The notes under the pieces are model-generated. The model was not told where the DNA came from. It did not search any database and was given only the letters and a program-made list of their open reading frames with translations. Made by a program: the position numbers and the translations under genes. 61,214 nucleotides of DNA from NCBI GenBank assembly GCA_020852865.1, contig JADYZZ010000057.1:1-61214 (forward strand). The letters run 5' to 3'. Positions 46,109 through 54,984 of this stretch are shown piece by piece; positions within the stretch are counted from its first letter, which is position 1, and each line of letters starts with the position of its first letter. This DNA is from Rubrivivax sp. Its GTDB lineage: Bacteria > Pseudomonadota > Gammaproteobacteria > Burkholderiales > Burkholderiaceae_C.

Positions 46109-47052
46109 CAGCGTGCGGCCGCCGCCTGCAGCGCCTGCGCCACGCGATCGGCGATCAGGAACGAGACGCGCTCATTGGCTTCGCGCGTGACGCCGGCCAC
46201 GTGCGGCGTGAGGATCAGGTTCGGGCAGTCCTGGAAATGCGCGGCCGCGGGCAGCGGCTCCTGCGCGAACACGTCGAGCGCGGCGCCGGCGAGCGCGCCG
46301 CTGCGCAGCGCGGCGGCCAGCGCCTGCTCGTCGACGATGCCGCCGCGCGCGGTGTTGATCAGCACCGCGCCGCGCTTCATGCGCGCCAGCCGCGCGGCGT
46401 CGAACAGGCCTCGGGTCGTCTCGAGCAGCGGCAGGTGCAGGCTGACGGCATCGGCCTGCGCGAGAAGTTCGTCGAGGTCGCAGCCGCGTACGCCGGCCGC
46501 CGCATAGGCGGGATCGGCGGCCGGGCGCAGCGCGTCGTGCGCGATCACCTGCATGCCCAGCGCCTGCGCCAGACGGGCCGTGGTCTGCCCGATCGAGCCG
46601 AAGCCGACCACCCCGAGCACCTTGCCCGCGCTCTCGCGCCCCTCGGACAGCGCCGCACGCGGCCACCTGCCGCCGGCCAGCGCCGCGCTCGCCCCATACA
46701 CGCCGCGCAGCAAGACGAGCGCCGCCGCGATCACATACTCGGCCACCGCGAGCGCATTGGCGCCGGTGGCCGGGATCACCGCGACGCCCTGCACCCTGCA
46801 TCCTTCGAGGTCGATGTTGTCGAGTCCGACGCCGAGTCGGCCGACGACCTTGCAGCGCGGCGCGAGCGCGCCCAGCAGCGCACCGCGCACCTGGGTGCGG
46901 TTGCGCACGACGAGCGCGTCGCAGCACGCGGCCTCGGCCCGAAGCCGAGCGCCGTCGTCGACCAGGGCCGGGTCGTACAGCACCTCGTGCGCGGCGCGCA
47001 GCGCAGCGACGGCGCGCTCGTCCATGAACTCGCAGACGACGACACGCGCCAT
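46108..47052 (-). CDS. slcC: D-isomer-specific 2-hydroxyacid dehydrogenase, probable (S)-sulfolactate dehydrogenase (SlcC-like)
   Basis: NAD-dependent dehydrogenase of the PGDH-like family, 314 residues from MARVVVCEFMDERAV; an ATG ten codons earlier is possible. The Rossmann motif LGVVGFGSIGQTTARLA is near residue 140; catalytic residues are in LVVRNRTQVRG (Arg region), INTARGGIVDEQAL, and the His in LILTPHVAGVTREA. It lies between suyB and the comC-like gene. With ComC it would form the two-dehydrogenase route that converts (S)- to (R)-sulfolactate. Glyoxylate or phosphoglycerate dehydrogenase activity cannot be excluded from sequence. Confidence 0.8.
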   Translation of the reverse strand: MARVVVCEFMDERAVAALRAAHEVLYDPALVDDGARLRAEAACCDALVVRNRTQVRGALLGALAPRCKVVGRLGVGLDNIDLEGCRVQGVAVIPATGANALAVAEYVIAAALVLLRGVYGASAALAGGRWPRAALSEGRESAGKVLGVVGFGSIGQTTARLAQALGMQVIAHDALRPAADPAYAAAGVRGCDLDELLAQADAVSLHLPLLETTRGLFDAARLARMKRGAVLINTARGGIVDEQALAAALRSGALAGAALDVFAQEPLPAAAHFQDCPNLILTPHVAGVTREANERVSFLIADRVAQALQAAAAR

Positions 47053-47104
47053 CTTCACGCCCGGATCGGGGTGCCCGGCCACCGCCGCGCCGCGGCCGCG
47101 CCGC

Positions 47105-48280
47105 TCATGCCGACTCGTACAGCCGCGTGAGCACGAACTCGCGGTGCCCCAGCGCCTCGGCTGCCGTGAGGCGCCCGTTGGCGGTGCGCAGCATGCATTC
47201 GAGCAGGCGGTCGCCGGCCTGGTCGAGCGTGAGCTCGCGCTGCAGCAGGCCCGAGCTGTCGACGTCGATGTGCTCGCTCATCAGGCGCACCGTGCGCGGG
47301 TTGGCGCAGATCTTGATCACCGGCAGGATCGGGTTGCCGATCACGTTGCCCTGGCCGGTGGGGAAGAAGTGCACCGCGAAGCCGCTGGCCGCGCACAGCG
47401 TCACCATCTCGGCGGCCGCGCTCGAGCTGTCCATGAACCACAGCCCCGGATGCGTCGGCGGCTCGGCCTTGTCGATGACGCCGTCGACCGTGCACTTCTT
47501 GCCGATCTTCTGGATGTTGCCCAGCGCCTTCTCCTCGATGGTGGTGAGGCCGCCGGCGATGTTGCCCTTGGTCGGCTGGCTGTCGGACAGGTCGCTCGTC
47601 TTGTGGCGCTCGATCACCTGCTGATAGCGCTCGAACATGAACAGGAAGCGTTCGCGCACCGCGTCGCTCGCGCAGCGCGCGGCGACGATCTGCTCGCCGC
47701 CGGTGAGCTCGGTGGTCTCGCCGAAGCACAGCGTGGTGCCCAGCGCGTGCAGCTTGTCGAAGGCGTTGCCCACGGTCGGGTTGGAACCGCAGCCGCTGGT
47801 GGTGTCGCTCTCGCCGCACTTGGTGCTGACCCACAGCTCGCCGATCGGACAGGCCTCGCGCTGCTTCTCGCTGGCCCACTGCACGTACTCGCGCGCCGCC
47901 TTGCTCGCACGCATGATGGTGTCGTGGTCGCCGTGGCCCTCGATGCCGAAGCCCACCACCGGCTTGCCGGTGGCGGCGATGCCGTCGACCACCTTCTTCG
48001 TCCAGCTCTCCTCGATGCCGACGACGACGACGGCGGCAACGTTGGGGTTGCAGCCGGTGCCGATCAGGGTGCGGAAATGCAGCTCGAGGTCGGCGCCGAA
48101 CTGCAGCCGCCCGTACGGGTGCGGGATCGCGAGGCAGCCCTTGATGTTGTGCGCCACGGCCTCGGCGGCGGCGTTGGACAGATCGTCGAGCGGCAGCACG
48201 ATGACGTGGTTGCGCACGCCGACGCGGCCGTTCTCGCGGCGGTAGCCGAGGAAGGAGGTGTCCCTGGAGATGACGCTCAT
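47105..48280 (-). CDS. suyB: (2R)-sulfolactate sulfo-lyase large subunit (SuyB), UxaA/altronate dehydratase family
   Basis: Probable large subunit of the enzyme that splits (R)-sulfolactate into pyruvate and sulfite. The 391 residues from [17 protein letters not shown] show the UxaA-family core: [40 protein letters not shown], the [18 protein letters not shown] stretch, and cysteine-containing [17 protein letters not shown], which probably helps bind the iron centre. The strong match of the N-terminal block to SuyB as I remember it, plus the separate small SAF-domain subunit upstream, favours SuyB over altronate or galactarate dehydratase. An in-frame ATG 16 codons earlier exists but overlaps the control of suyA's end. 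Confidence 0.82.
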   Translation of the reverse strand: MSVISRDTSFLGYRRENGRVGVRNHVIVLPLDDLSNAAAEAVAHNIKGCLAIPHPYGRLQFGADLELHFRTLIGTGCNPNVAAVVVVGIEESWTKKVVDGIAATGKPVVGFGIEGHGDHDTIMRASKAAREYVQWASEKQREACPIGELWVSTKCGESDTTSGCGSNPTVGNAFDKLHALGTTLCFGETTELTGGEQIVAARCASDAVRERFLFMFERYQQVIERHKTSDLSDSQPTKGNIAGGLTTIEEKALGNIQKIGKKCTVDGVIDKAEPPTHPGLWFMDSSSAAAEMVTLCAASGFAVHFFPTGQGNVIGNPILPVIKICANPRTVRLMSEHIDVDSSGLLQRELTLDQAGDRLLECMLRTANGRLTAAEALGHREFVLTRLYESA

Positions 48281-48296
48281 GACGGAGGCCCCCTGC

Positions 48297-48578
48297 TTAC
48301 CAGCGCTTGGTCTTGATGTTGTGGACATGGGCGTGCTCGCCGGCCTTGATCGGCGCCACCACCCGGCCCATGTCGATGCCGTACTTCAGCACGGTGTCGC
48401 CGGGCTGCAGGTCGACCAGCGCGACCTTGTGGCCGATCGGGATGTCCTGGCGCGCGCGCACGCTCGTGCGGCGGTCCTCGTCCATGATCCAGCCCTCGAG
48501 CTCCATACCGGCCCTCACGCCCTCGACCACCACGACCGCCACGCTGTCGCGCGCGTCGTGCAAAACGAAATGAATCAT
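48297..48578 (-). CDS. suyA: (2R)-sulfolactate sulfo-lyase small subunit (SuyA), SAF domain
   Basis: Small subunit, 93 residues, made essentially of one SAF domain. It starts [20 protein letters not shown], with [20 protein letters not shown] and [20 protein letters not shown], and ends HNIKTKRW, the pattern of the SAF half of UxaA-type dehydratases split off as a separate subunit. AGGAG stands 6–10 bases before the ATG. suyB starts 17 bases after its stop. It is the first gene of the cluster and has a good −35 box upstream. Confidence 0.84.
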   Translation of the reverse strand: MIHFVLHDARDSVAVVVVEGVRAGMELEGWIMDEDRRTSVRARQDIPIGHKVALVDLQPGDTVLKYGIDMGRVVAPIKAGEHAHVHNIKTKRW

Positions 48579-48612
48579 CGTCACGGCTCCTGTGCGCAGC
48601 ACAACGGCCGCA

Positions 48613-48641
48613 ATGGTCGGGAAGCGGGCTGCGACTGTCAA
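48613..48641 (-). promoter_or_regulatory. Candidate promoter of the suyAB cluster
   Basis: On the minus strand a perfect TTGACA (48641–48636) is followed after 17 bases by GACCAT (48618–48613), a weak −10. The start of suyA lies 35 bases downstream. The −35 borders the palindrome at 48643–48662. Confidence 0.5.
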
Positions 48642-48642
48642 A

Positions 48643-48662
48643 CAAGTCATATAAATGACCTG
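48643..48662. promoter_or_regulatory. Palindromic operator candidate in the GntR–suyA divergent region
   Basis: CA-x-GTCAT-ATAA-ATGAC-x-TG: GTCAT and ATGAC are perfect complements with a 4-base spacer, extended by two further pairs across one mismatch. It abuts the suyA −35 on one strand and covers a TATAAA (48650–48655) that could be the −10 of the GntR gene on the other. Size and symmetry fit a GntR dimer site; control of both directions is inference. Confidence 0.6.
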
Positions 48663-48687
48663 ATCGGCGCGCCGGCGTGCCCGCACA

Positions 48688-49470
48688 ATGCCGCGCATGC
48701 GCAGCGTCGGCCTGCAGCTCGAAGCCATCGCGCCCGGCGGCAGCGGCATGCCGCTGTACCGCGCGGTCAAGCGTGCGTTGCTGGCGGCGCTCGAATCGGG
48801 GCGCGTCGCGCCGGGCCAGGCGCTGCCGGCCGAGAAACGGCTCGCCGCTCTGCTGGGCGTGTCGATCGGCACGCTGCGCCACGCCGTCGACGAACTCGTC
48901 GCCGAGCATCTCCTGGTGCGCCGCCACGGACGCGGCACCTTCGTCGCTACGCACGACAGCACGCGCTTCCTGTTCCAGTTCTTCCACGTCGAGCGGCGCG
49001 ACGGACGGCGCGAGCTGCCGCGCGTCGAGCTGCTCGCCTTCGGCCGCGAGCTGGCCGACGACGAGACCGCCGAGGCGCTGCACGTCGCGCCCGGCAGCGC
49101 CGTCTACGCCGTCGAGAACCGCCTGTCGCTGCAGGGCCGCGCCGTCGTCTTCGACCGGCTGTGGATTCCCTGCGCGCTGTTTCGCGGGCTGAGCGAGAAG
49201 CGCTGGCGCGAGCGGCCGGCGACGATCTACCACTTCTACCAGGCCGAATACGGCATCACCGTGGTGCGCGCACACGAGCGGGCGCAGGCCGTGGCCGCCG
49301 ACCGCCCGTCCGCGCGCGTGCTCGGCCTGGCGGTCGGCACCCCGGTGATGCGCGTGCGCCGCACCGCCCTGGGTTTCGGTGAGCGTCCCATCGAGTACCG
49401 CATCTCGACGATCCACACCGCCGTGCACGACTACGTGCACATGCTGTCGCGGCCCGCGCGCGCTGGCTGA
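48688..49470 (+). CDS. GntR-family regulator, HutC/UTRA type
   Basis: Ligand-responsive repressor or activator. Of 260 residues, about 20–90 form the winged helix (GMPLYRAVKRALLAALESGR, GQALPAEKRLAALLGVSIGT, RRHGRGTFVA), and 95–250 form a UTRA ligand-binding domain ending in PIEYRISTIHTAVHDYVHML. A second ATG three codons in (48697) is an equally possible start. It is divergent from suyA with 109 bp between, containing a palindrome, so it probably senses sulfolactate or a product and controls the suy cluster and itself. The ligand is inferred from context. Confidence 0.88.
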   Translation: MPRMRSVGLQLEAIAPGGSGMPLYRAVKRALLAALESGRVAPGQALPAEKRLAALLGVSIGTLRHAVDELVAEHLLVRRHGRGTFVATHDSTRFLFQFFHVERRDGRRELPRVELLAFGRELADDETAEALHVAPGSAVYAVENRLSLQGRAVVFDRLWIPCALFRGLSEKRWRERPATIYHFYQAEYGITVVRAHERAQAVAADRPSARVLGLAVGTPVMRVRRTALGFGERPIEYRISTIHTAVHDYVHMLSRPARAG

Positions 49471-49514
49471 GCCGGGCGCCGGTACGCGGCGGCGCCGGCG
49501 TGTCGGGCCCCGCC

Positions 49515-49578
49515 GATACGCCGATACGCCGATACGCCGATGCGCCGATGCGCCGATGCGCCGATGCGCCGATACGCC
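49515..49578. repeat. Eight tandem copies of an 8-bp unit
   Basis: Unit GATRCGCC starting at 49515 and repeating every 8 bases through 49578: three GATACGCC, four GATGCGCC, one GATACGCC. It lies between the ends of the GntR regulator (49470) and putA (49600), which converge here. Eight is not a multiple of three, so it is not a protein-repeat pattern. Confidence 0.92.
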
Positions 49579-49599
49579 GGGAGCGTCGCGCGCGCCGCG

Positions 49600-52500
49600 T
49601 CAATCGATCGTCATCAGGCTGGCGTTGCCGCCGGCAGCGGCGGTGTTGATCGACAACGAGCGCTCGACGACGAGCCGCTCCAGCGCGATCGCTTCGTCGC
49701 CCGCGTCGTACGCGTGCAGCAGCACCAGCGGGCCGGCGCGCTCGGCCAGTCGCGCCAGCACCTCGAGCCGGCGCGCCGCGTCGCCGTGCAGCAGCACCGC
49801 GTCGAAGCGCGCTTCGTCGCGCGACCAGTCGGCTGCGGTGTCGACGCGCGCGCGCAGTGCCGGCGGCAGCCGCGCGAGCACGGCGCCGTCGGCGGCGGGC
49901 CACAGCGCGTGCCCGCCGAGGGCCAGCACCGCGGCCAGCTGCAGCAGCCGGTCGTCTGCGCGCTCGGCCAGACACAGCACGGTGGCGCGCGGCTCCAGCG
50001 CGTAGAGGTTGCTCTCGCCGGTGGGGCCGGGCAGCGCGCGCAGGCCGCACAGCGGCGCCTGGCGCGCGTAGCGCGCACAGGCGGCGGCCAGGGCCGCGCG
50101 CCCGTTCGTGCCGGCCCATTCGCGCAGCAGCGCAAGCCCCTGGCCGCCGTCGGCCGGCTCGCCCAGGCGCAGGCCGGGCAGCGGCGGGGCCGCCGGTCTC
50201 GCCTCGAGCGCCTGGCGCGCGGCCTCGGGCGGGTGGCCGCGCGTGAGCCGGCGCAGGTACAGCGGACCGCCCGCCTTCGGGCCGGTGCCCGAGAGCCCCT
50301 CGCCGCCGAAAGGCTGCACGCCGACGACGGCACCGACGATGTTGCGGTTGACGTAGACGTTGCCGGCGCGCGCCGTGGACAGCACCTGCGCCACGGTCTC
50401 GTCGATGCGCGTGTGCACGCCCAGCGTGAGCGCGTAGCCGGTGGCATTGATCTGCGCGACGAGCGCACCGAGCTCGGCGCGCGCGTAGCGCAGCAGGTGC
50501 AGCACCGGCCCGAAGACCTCGCGCTGCAGTTCGCCCAGCGAGGCGATCTCGACCAGCGTCGGCGCGACGAAGCAGCCCGCTGCGCTCGCCGCCGGCAGCG
50601 CCGCACGCGCGACGCGATGCCCGCGCGCGCGCATCGACTCGACATGGGCCTCGATGCCGGCACGCGCCTCGTCGTCGATCACCGGGCCGACGTCGCTGGC
50701 CAGCGCACGCGGGTCGCCCACGCGCAGCTCGGCCAGCGCGCCCTCGAGCATCTCGAAGATCCGCCCGGCCGCTTCCTCCTGCACGCACAGCACGCGCAGC
50801 GCCGAGCAACGCTGGCCGGCCGAATCGAAGGCCGAAGCAAGCGCATCGGCCACCGCCTGCTCGGGCAGCGCCGACGAATCGACCACCATCGCGTTCTGAC
50901 CGCCGGTCTCGGCGATGAGCGGCACCGGGCGGCCGTCGGCGCCGAGCCGGCGCGCCAGGCTGCGCTGCAGCAGCCGCGCCACTTCGGTGGAGCCGGTGAA
51001 GACAACCCCCATCACGCGCGCATCGGCCACGAGCGCGGCGCCCACCGTCTCGCCGCGGCCGGGCAGCAGTTGCAGCGCGCCGCGCGGTACGCCCGCGGCG
51101 TGCAGCGCGCGCACGGCGGCGGCGGCCACCAGCGGCGTCTGCTCGGCCGGCTTGGCCAGCACGGTGTTGCCCGCGGCCAGCGCCGAAGCCACCTGCCCGG
51201 TGAAGATGGCCAGCGGGAAGTTCCACGGGCTGATGCAGACCACGGGGCCGAGCGGCGAATGCGTCGCGTCGTCCCAGTCACTGCGCAGTTGCTCCGCGCC
51301 GTAGCGCAGGAAGTCGATCGCCTCGCGCACCTCGGCCAGGGCGTTGCCCATCGTCTTGCCCGCTTCGCGCACCACGAGCGCCATCAGCGACAGGCGCTCG
51401 GCGTCGAGCCGCTCGGCGGCCCGCTCGAGGACGGCCGCGCGCTCGCGCGCCGGCACGGCCGCCCAGGCGGCCGCCGCGGCAACGGCGGCCGCCAGCGCCG
51501 ACTGCACATCGGCCGCCGACGCATCGGCGACATGACCGACCCGATCGCGCCGATCCGCCGGGTTCGTGACGGCCTGCATCGCTTCGGGCTCGGCGGCGCC
51601 GGCCACGAGCGGCTCGGCGACATGCGCCGGGCGCTCGGCGAGCGCGGCCTGCAGCGCGGCGAGCGTCGCTTCGTCGGCGAAATCGAGGCCGCGCGAATTG
51701 CGCCGCGCGCCCCCGTACAGCGCCTCGGGCAGCGCAATCGCCGGATGCGCGCGCCCGATGCCGCCTTCGCGGGCGCCGAGCTGCTCGACGGTGTGCACCG
51801 GGTCCTCGAGCAGCCGCTCCAGCGGCACCGAGTCGTCGGCGATGCGGTGCACGAAGGAGGTGTTGGCGCCGTTTTCCAGCAGCCGCCGCACGAGGTAGGC
51901 CAGCAGCGTCTCGTGCGTGCCCACCGGCGCATAGATGCGGCAACGCCGGCCCAGGCCGCCTGCGGACGCGGGCGCCACCACCTGCTCGTACAGCGGCTCG
52001 CCCATGCCGTGCAGGCACTGGAACTCGTAGCGCTCGGGCGCGGCGTCGGCGCCGGCCAGCGCGTGCACCGCCGCCAGCGTGTGCGCGTTGTGCGTGGCGA
52101 ACTGCGGGAACACCGCATCGGGCGCGGCCAGCAGCCGTGCGGCGCAGGCCAGATAGGCGACGTCGGTGTAGGCCTTGCGCGTGTAGACCGGATAGCCGGC
52201 CTGGCCCTCGATCTGCGCGCGCTTGATCTCGCTGTCCCAGTAGGCGCCCTTGACCAGCCGCACCATCAGGCGGTGGCCGCTGCGTCGGGCCAGGTCGATC
52301 AGCCAGTCGACGAGCGCCGGGCAGCGCTTCTGGTAGGCCTGGATCACGAAGCCGATGCCGTGCCAGCCGGCCAGGCCGCGCTCGTGGCAAAGCCGTTCGA
52401 GCAGCTCGAGCGAGAGGTCGAGCCGCTCGGACTCCTCGGCGTCGATGTTGAGCCCGATGTCGTGCGCGCGCGCGCGCAGCGCCAGCGCCCGCAGCCGCGG

Positions 52501-53355
52501 GTACAGCTCGGCGCGCACGCGCTCGAGCTGCGCCCGGGCATAGCGCGGGTGCAGCGCCGAGAGCTTGATCGAGATGCCCGGTCCGGCCAGGATCCCGCGG
52601 TCCGCGGCCGCCGTGCCGATGGCGTCGATCGCCTGCTCGTACGCCGCCAGATAGCGCTGCGCGTCGGCCTCGGTGAGCGCGGCCTCGCCCAGCATGTCGT
52701 ACGAATGCGTGAAGCCCTGCGCCTCGCGCCGGCGTGCCGTGGCCAGGGCCTCGTCGATGCTCTGGCCGATGACGAACTGCTCGCCCATCAGTCGCAGCGT
52801 CAGGTCCACGCCCTTGCGGATCAGCGGCTCGCCGCCGCGGCCCACGGCCCGCAGCAGTGCCGCGCCCAGCCCCGCGTCGCTGTGCGTGGCGACGAGCCGC
52901 CCGGTCAGCAGCAGCCCCCAGGCAGCGGCGTTGACGAACAGCGAGGGGCTCGTGCCCAGATGCGCGCCCCAGTCGCCGCGCGCGACCTTGTCGCGGATCA
53001 GCGCATCGCGCGTGGCGGCATCCGGAATGCGCAGCATCGCCTCGGCCAGGCACATGAGCGCCACGCCTTCCTGCGAGCTGAGCGCGAACTCCTGCAGCAG
53101 CGCCTGCACCAGGCCGCTGCGCCCGAGCGCGCTCTTGCGCTCGCGCAGCGCCCGCGCCAGCCGCAGCGCGAGCGCCTGCGTCGCCTCGAGCTGCGCCGGC
53201 GTGCGCTGCGCGGCGTGCAGCAAGCCGGACAGCAGTTCGGGCTCTGGGCGGCGCGCGGCTGCGCGAATGGCCTCGCGCAGCGGCGTGGAAGCCAGCGGCG
53301 CGGTGAACGCCGGAACATCGCTCCCGGATGAATGCGGTGCAAGGGCGGGCGACAT
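49600..53355 (-). CDS. putA: Bifunctional proline dehydrogenase / L-glutamate-gamma-semialdehyde dehydrogenase PutA
   Basis: Oxidises proline to glutamate in two steps with substrate channelling; peripheral at the inner membrane, passing electrons to quinone. Of 1,251 residues, about 20–480 form the arm and FAD-dependent proline dehydrogenase barrel (LVKGAYWDSEIKRAQ, EFQCLHGMGEPLYEQVV). About 500–1000 form the aldehyde dehydrogenase with WNFPLAIFTGQVASAL, ETGGQNAMVVDSSAL and the catalytic Cys in SAGQRCSALRVL. A C-terminal extension ends GGNASLMTID, the conserved PutA tail. The start MSPALAPHSSGSD leaves no room for the ribbon-helix-helix repressor domain of enteric PutA, so this form is not self-regulating. 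Confidence 0.95.
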   Translation of the reverse strand: MSPALAPHSSGSDVPAFTAPLASTPLREAIRAAARRPEPELLSGLLHAAQRTPAQLEATQALALRLARALRERKSALGRSGLVQALLQEFALSSQEGVALMCLAEAMLRIPDAATRDALIRDKVARGDWGAHLGTSPSLFVNAAAWGLLLTGRLVATHSDAGLGAALLRAVGRGGEPLIRKGVDLTLRLMGEQFVIGQSIDEALATARRREAQGFTHSYDMLGEAALTEADAQRYLAAYEQAIDAIGTAAADRGILAGPGISIKLSALHPRYARAQLERVRAELYPRLRALALRARAHDIGLNIDAEESERLDLSLELLERLCHERGLAGWHGIGFVIQAYQKRCPALVDWLIDLARRSGHRLMVRLVKGAYWDSEIKRAQIEGQAGYPVYTRKAYTDVAYLACAARLLAAPDAVFPQFATHNAHTLAAVHALAGADAAPERYEFQCLHGMGEPLYEQVVAPASAGGLGRRCRIYAPVGTHETLLAYLVRRLLENGANTSFVHRIADDSVPLERLLEDPVHTVEQLGAREGGIGRAHPAIALPEALYGGARRNSRGLDFADEATLAALQAALAERPAHVAEPLVAGAAEPEAMQAVTNPADRRDRVGHVADASAADVQSALAAAVAAAAAWAAVPARERAAVLERAAERLDAERLSLMALVVREAGKTMGNALAEVREAIDFLRYGAEQLRSDWDDATHSPLGPVVCISPWNFPLAIFTGQVASALAAGNTVLAKPAEQTPLVAAAAVRALHAAGVPRGALQLLPGRGETVGAALVADARVMGVVFTGSTEVARLLQRSLARRLGADGRPVPLIAETGGQNAMVVDSSALPEQAVADALASAFDSAGQRCSALRVLCVQEEAAGRIFEMLEGALAELRVGDPRALASDVGPVIDDEARAGIEAHVESMRARGHRVARAALPAASAAGCFVAPTLVEIASLGELQREVFGPVLHLLRYARAELGALVAQINATGYALTLGVHTRIDETVAQVLSTARAGNVYVNRNIVGAVVGVQPFGGEGLSGTGPKAGGPLYLRRLTRGHPPEAARQALEARPAAPPLPGLRLGEPADGGQGLALLREWAGTNGRAALAAACARYARQAPLCGLRALPGPTGESNLYALEPRATVLCLAERADDRLLQLAAVLALGGHALWPAADGAVLARLPPALRARVDTAADWSRDEARFDAVLLHGDAARRLEVLARLAERAGPLVLLHAYDAGDEAIALERLVVERSLSINTAAAGGNASLMTID

Positions 53356-54096
53356 CGGCGTGGAGGGAAAGGACGATGCGAGGGAATCAGAGCCGAAGCG
53401 AGCGCGCCGTCCGCGCGCGATCAAGTCCTGGCCCGGCGCACGCGCGTCGCGCTCGGCCGTGGCGCGTTCGGCGGCGTCGAAGGCCAGGCGGTGCATGCCT
53501 TCGTCCTGCACGGCGAGAAAACAGGCGCTGCGGGCGGCCGAGCACGGAGGGCTGGCGCGGATGGATCGGGAGGCTGTCGAGATCGACGCATGGGTCGCGC
53601 GTCGGCTTCGACGCAACCGCAATCGGTGCCCGGAATGTACTCCTGCGACTGCAGCGACTTCGCGCGCCGCAGCGCGACGGCGAGCAGGCGGAAGCGGCAG
53701 CGCAGGCACACACATCGAAGGTAGGATACGCGCCGTGGCCCGCTATGCAAGACGCATGAGTGCAGCCGCCGTCGTCCGGCGCGCGGCCTGCGGGCATCGA
53801 ACCCGGGATGCGTGCCCCCGCACCGGCGCGCTCGCGCGGTGCAGCGACCAGGGGGTCGGGATCGTGTTCAGCGACCTGAGGCACGCCGTCGCGCGCGCCC
53901 AAGCGCCTGCCGGCGCACCCGAGACACCGGCCGTGAAAACATGTCCCCGCGCCGCCGCCAGGCGCTGGCGGTTCACGCCGCAGCGCGGCGCGCCATGCCG
54001 GGGCGTGCTCGCACGCCTGGGGCCAAACTGGCTGGCAGTCCTTGAAGACATGGATCGCGCCCGCGTGATCCATGTCTTCACTGGCTCCGGGTCGCG
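53356..54096. other. 740-bp gene-poor region between putA and the EamA exporter
   Basis: No convincing gene is seen on either strand. It should contain the divergent promoters of putA (minus) and the exporter (plus). A TAGGATAC box at 53722–53729 could be a plus-strand −10. An open frame 53756–54100 (114 codons) overlaps the exporter start as ATGA, but its third-position GC is lower than that of clear genes and it matches nothing I know. The last 54 bp hold a perfect 14-bp inverted repeat, listed separately. Confidence 0.5.
54043..54080 (+). promoter_or_regulatory. Perfect hairpin upstream of the EamA exporter
   Basis: TGAAGACATGGATC (54043–54056) and GATCCATGTCTTCA (54067–54080) are perfect 14-bp complements with a 10-base GC-rich loop that can pair further. 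The hairpin ends 16 bases before the exporter ATG. There is no T run, so it is not a standard terminator; it could be an attenuator, a ribosome-access switch or a protein-binding palindrome. Confidence 0.65.
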
Positions 54097-54981
54097 ATGA
54101 CGCAGCCCGCCGGCGCCGCTGCGCCGGCCGCCGGCATCGCGATCGCCGCGATGCTGAGTTCGACGGTCGGCTTCGCACTGTCGGACCTGTTCGCCAAGCG
54201 GCTCGCGGCCGGCGGCGCCGGCACACCCGAGCTGGTGGGGCTGCGACTGCTGTGCCTGGGCCTGTGGCTGGGCTGGCTGCTGCTGCGCGGCGCGCGCCTG
54301 CGGCGTTCGCGGCACGCCGGCCTGCAATTGCTGCGCGGCCTGGGCATCACCGGCAGCAGCCTGGTCTTCGTCCTCGGTCTGAGCTTCCTGCCGCTGGCCG
54401 CCGCCACCGCGATCGGCTTCTCGTCGCCGATCTACATCACGCTGCTCTCGGCCTGGCTGCTGCGCGAGCGCGTGCAGCCCGCGCGCTGGGCTTGGGTGGT
54501 GGTGGGATTCGCCGGCGTCGTCGCCGTCGCCGGCCCGTCGCCGGCCACCTTCGACGTTGCCGCGCTGCTGCCGCTCACCTCGGCGCTGCTGTGGTCGGCG
54601 GCGATGATCTGCACGCGCCTCATCGGCAACGACGACGACGCCTTCACGACCCAGATCTGGACCTGTGCGGTCGGCCTGGCCTGTGTCGGGCTGGTGCTGG
54701 CCGCAGCGGCACCGGGCACGCCGCGGCCGGCCGCCGCCTGGAGCGCCAGCCAATGGATCGAGGGGCTGGCGATGGGCCTGGCCTGGAGCTTCGCGCAGTG
54801 GCAGGTGGCGCGCGCCTACGCGCGGGCACAGGCCTCGGCGCTGGCGCCGCTGGCCTACATCCAGATGCTGTGGGCCGGGTTCCTGGCCTGGGGCGTGCTC
54901 GGGCAGCCGCCGACGCTGCGCACGATGGTCGGCAGCGCCCTCATCGCGCTGGCCGGGCTGGGCATGCTGCGCACGCGCTGA
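54097..54981 (+). CDS. EamA-family (DMT superfamily) membrane exporter
   Basis: Inner-membrane transporter of ten predicted helices built from two EamA repeats; substrates of the family range from amino acids to drugs, and none can be assigned here. The 294 residues start MTQPAGAAAPAAGIAIAAML, with SSTVGFALSDLFAKRLAAGG in the first helix pair and LRGLGITGSSLVFVLGLSFL, AIGFSSPIYITLLSAWLLRE in the first repeat. The second repeat includes QMLWAGFLAWGVLGQPPT. No clear Shine–Dalgarno sequence precedes the ATG, but a strong hairpin does. It converges with the hemerythrin-like gene, only three bases between stops. Confidence 0.9.
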   Translation: MTQPAGAAAPAAGIAIAAMLSSTVGFALSDLFAKRLAAGGAGTPELVGLRLLCLGLWLGWLLLRGARLRRSRHAGLQLLRGLGITGSSLVFVLGLSFLPLAAATAIGFSSPIYITLLSAWLLRERVQPARWAWVVVGFAGVVAVAGPSPATFDVAALLPLTSALLWSAAMICTRLIGNDDDAFTTQIWTCAVGLACVGLVLAAAAPGTPRPAAAWSASQWIEGLAMGLAWSFAQWQVARAYARAQASALAPLAYIQMLWAGFLAWGVLGQPPTLRTMVGSALIALAGLGMLRTR

Positions 54982-54984
54982 GCT

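Noticed and set aside
53756..54100. 114-codon open frame before the EamA exporter
   Set aside because: Its third-position GC is clearly below that of confirmed genes, it has no ribosome site and no recognisable motif; kept only as a possibility in the hairpin finding.
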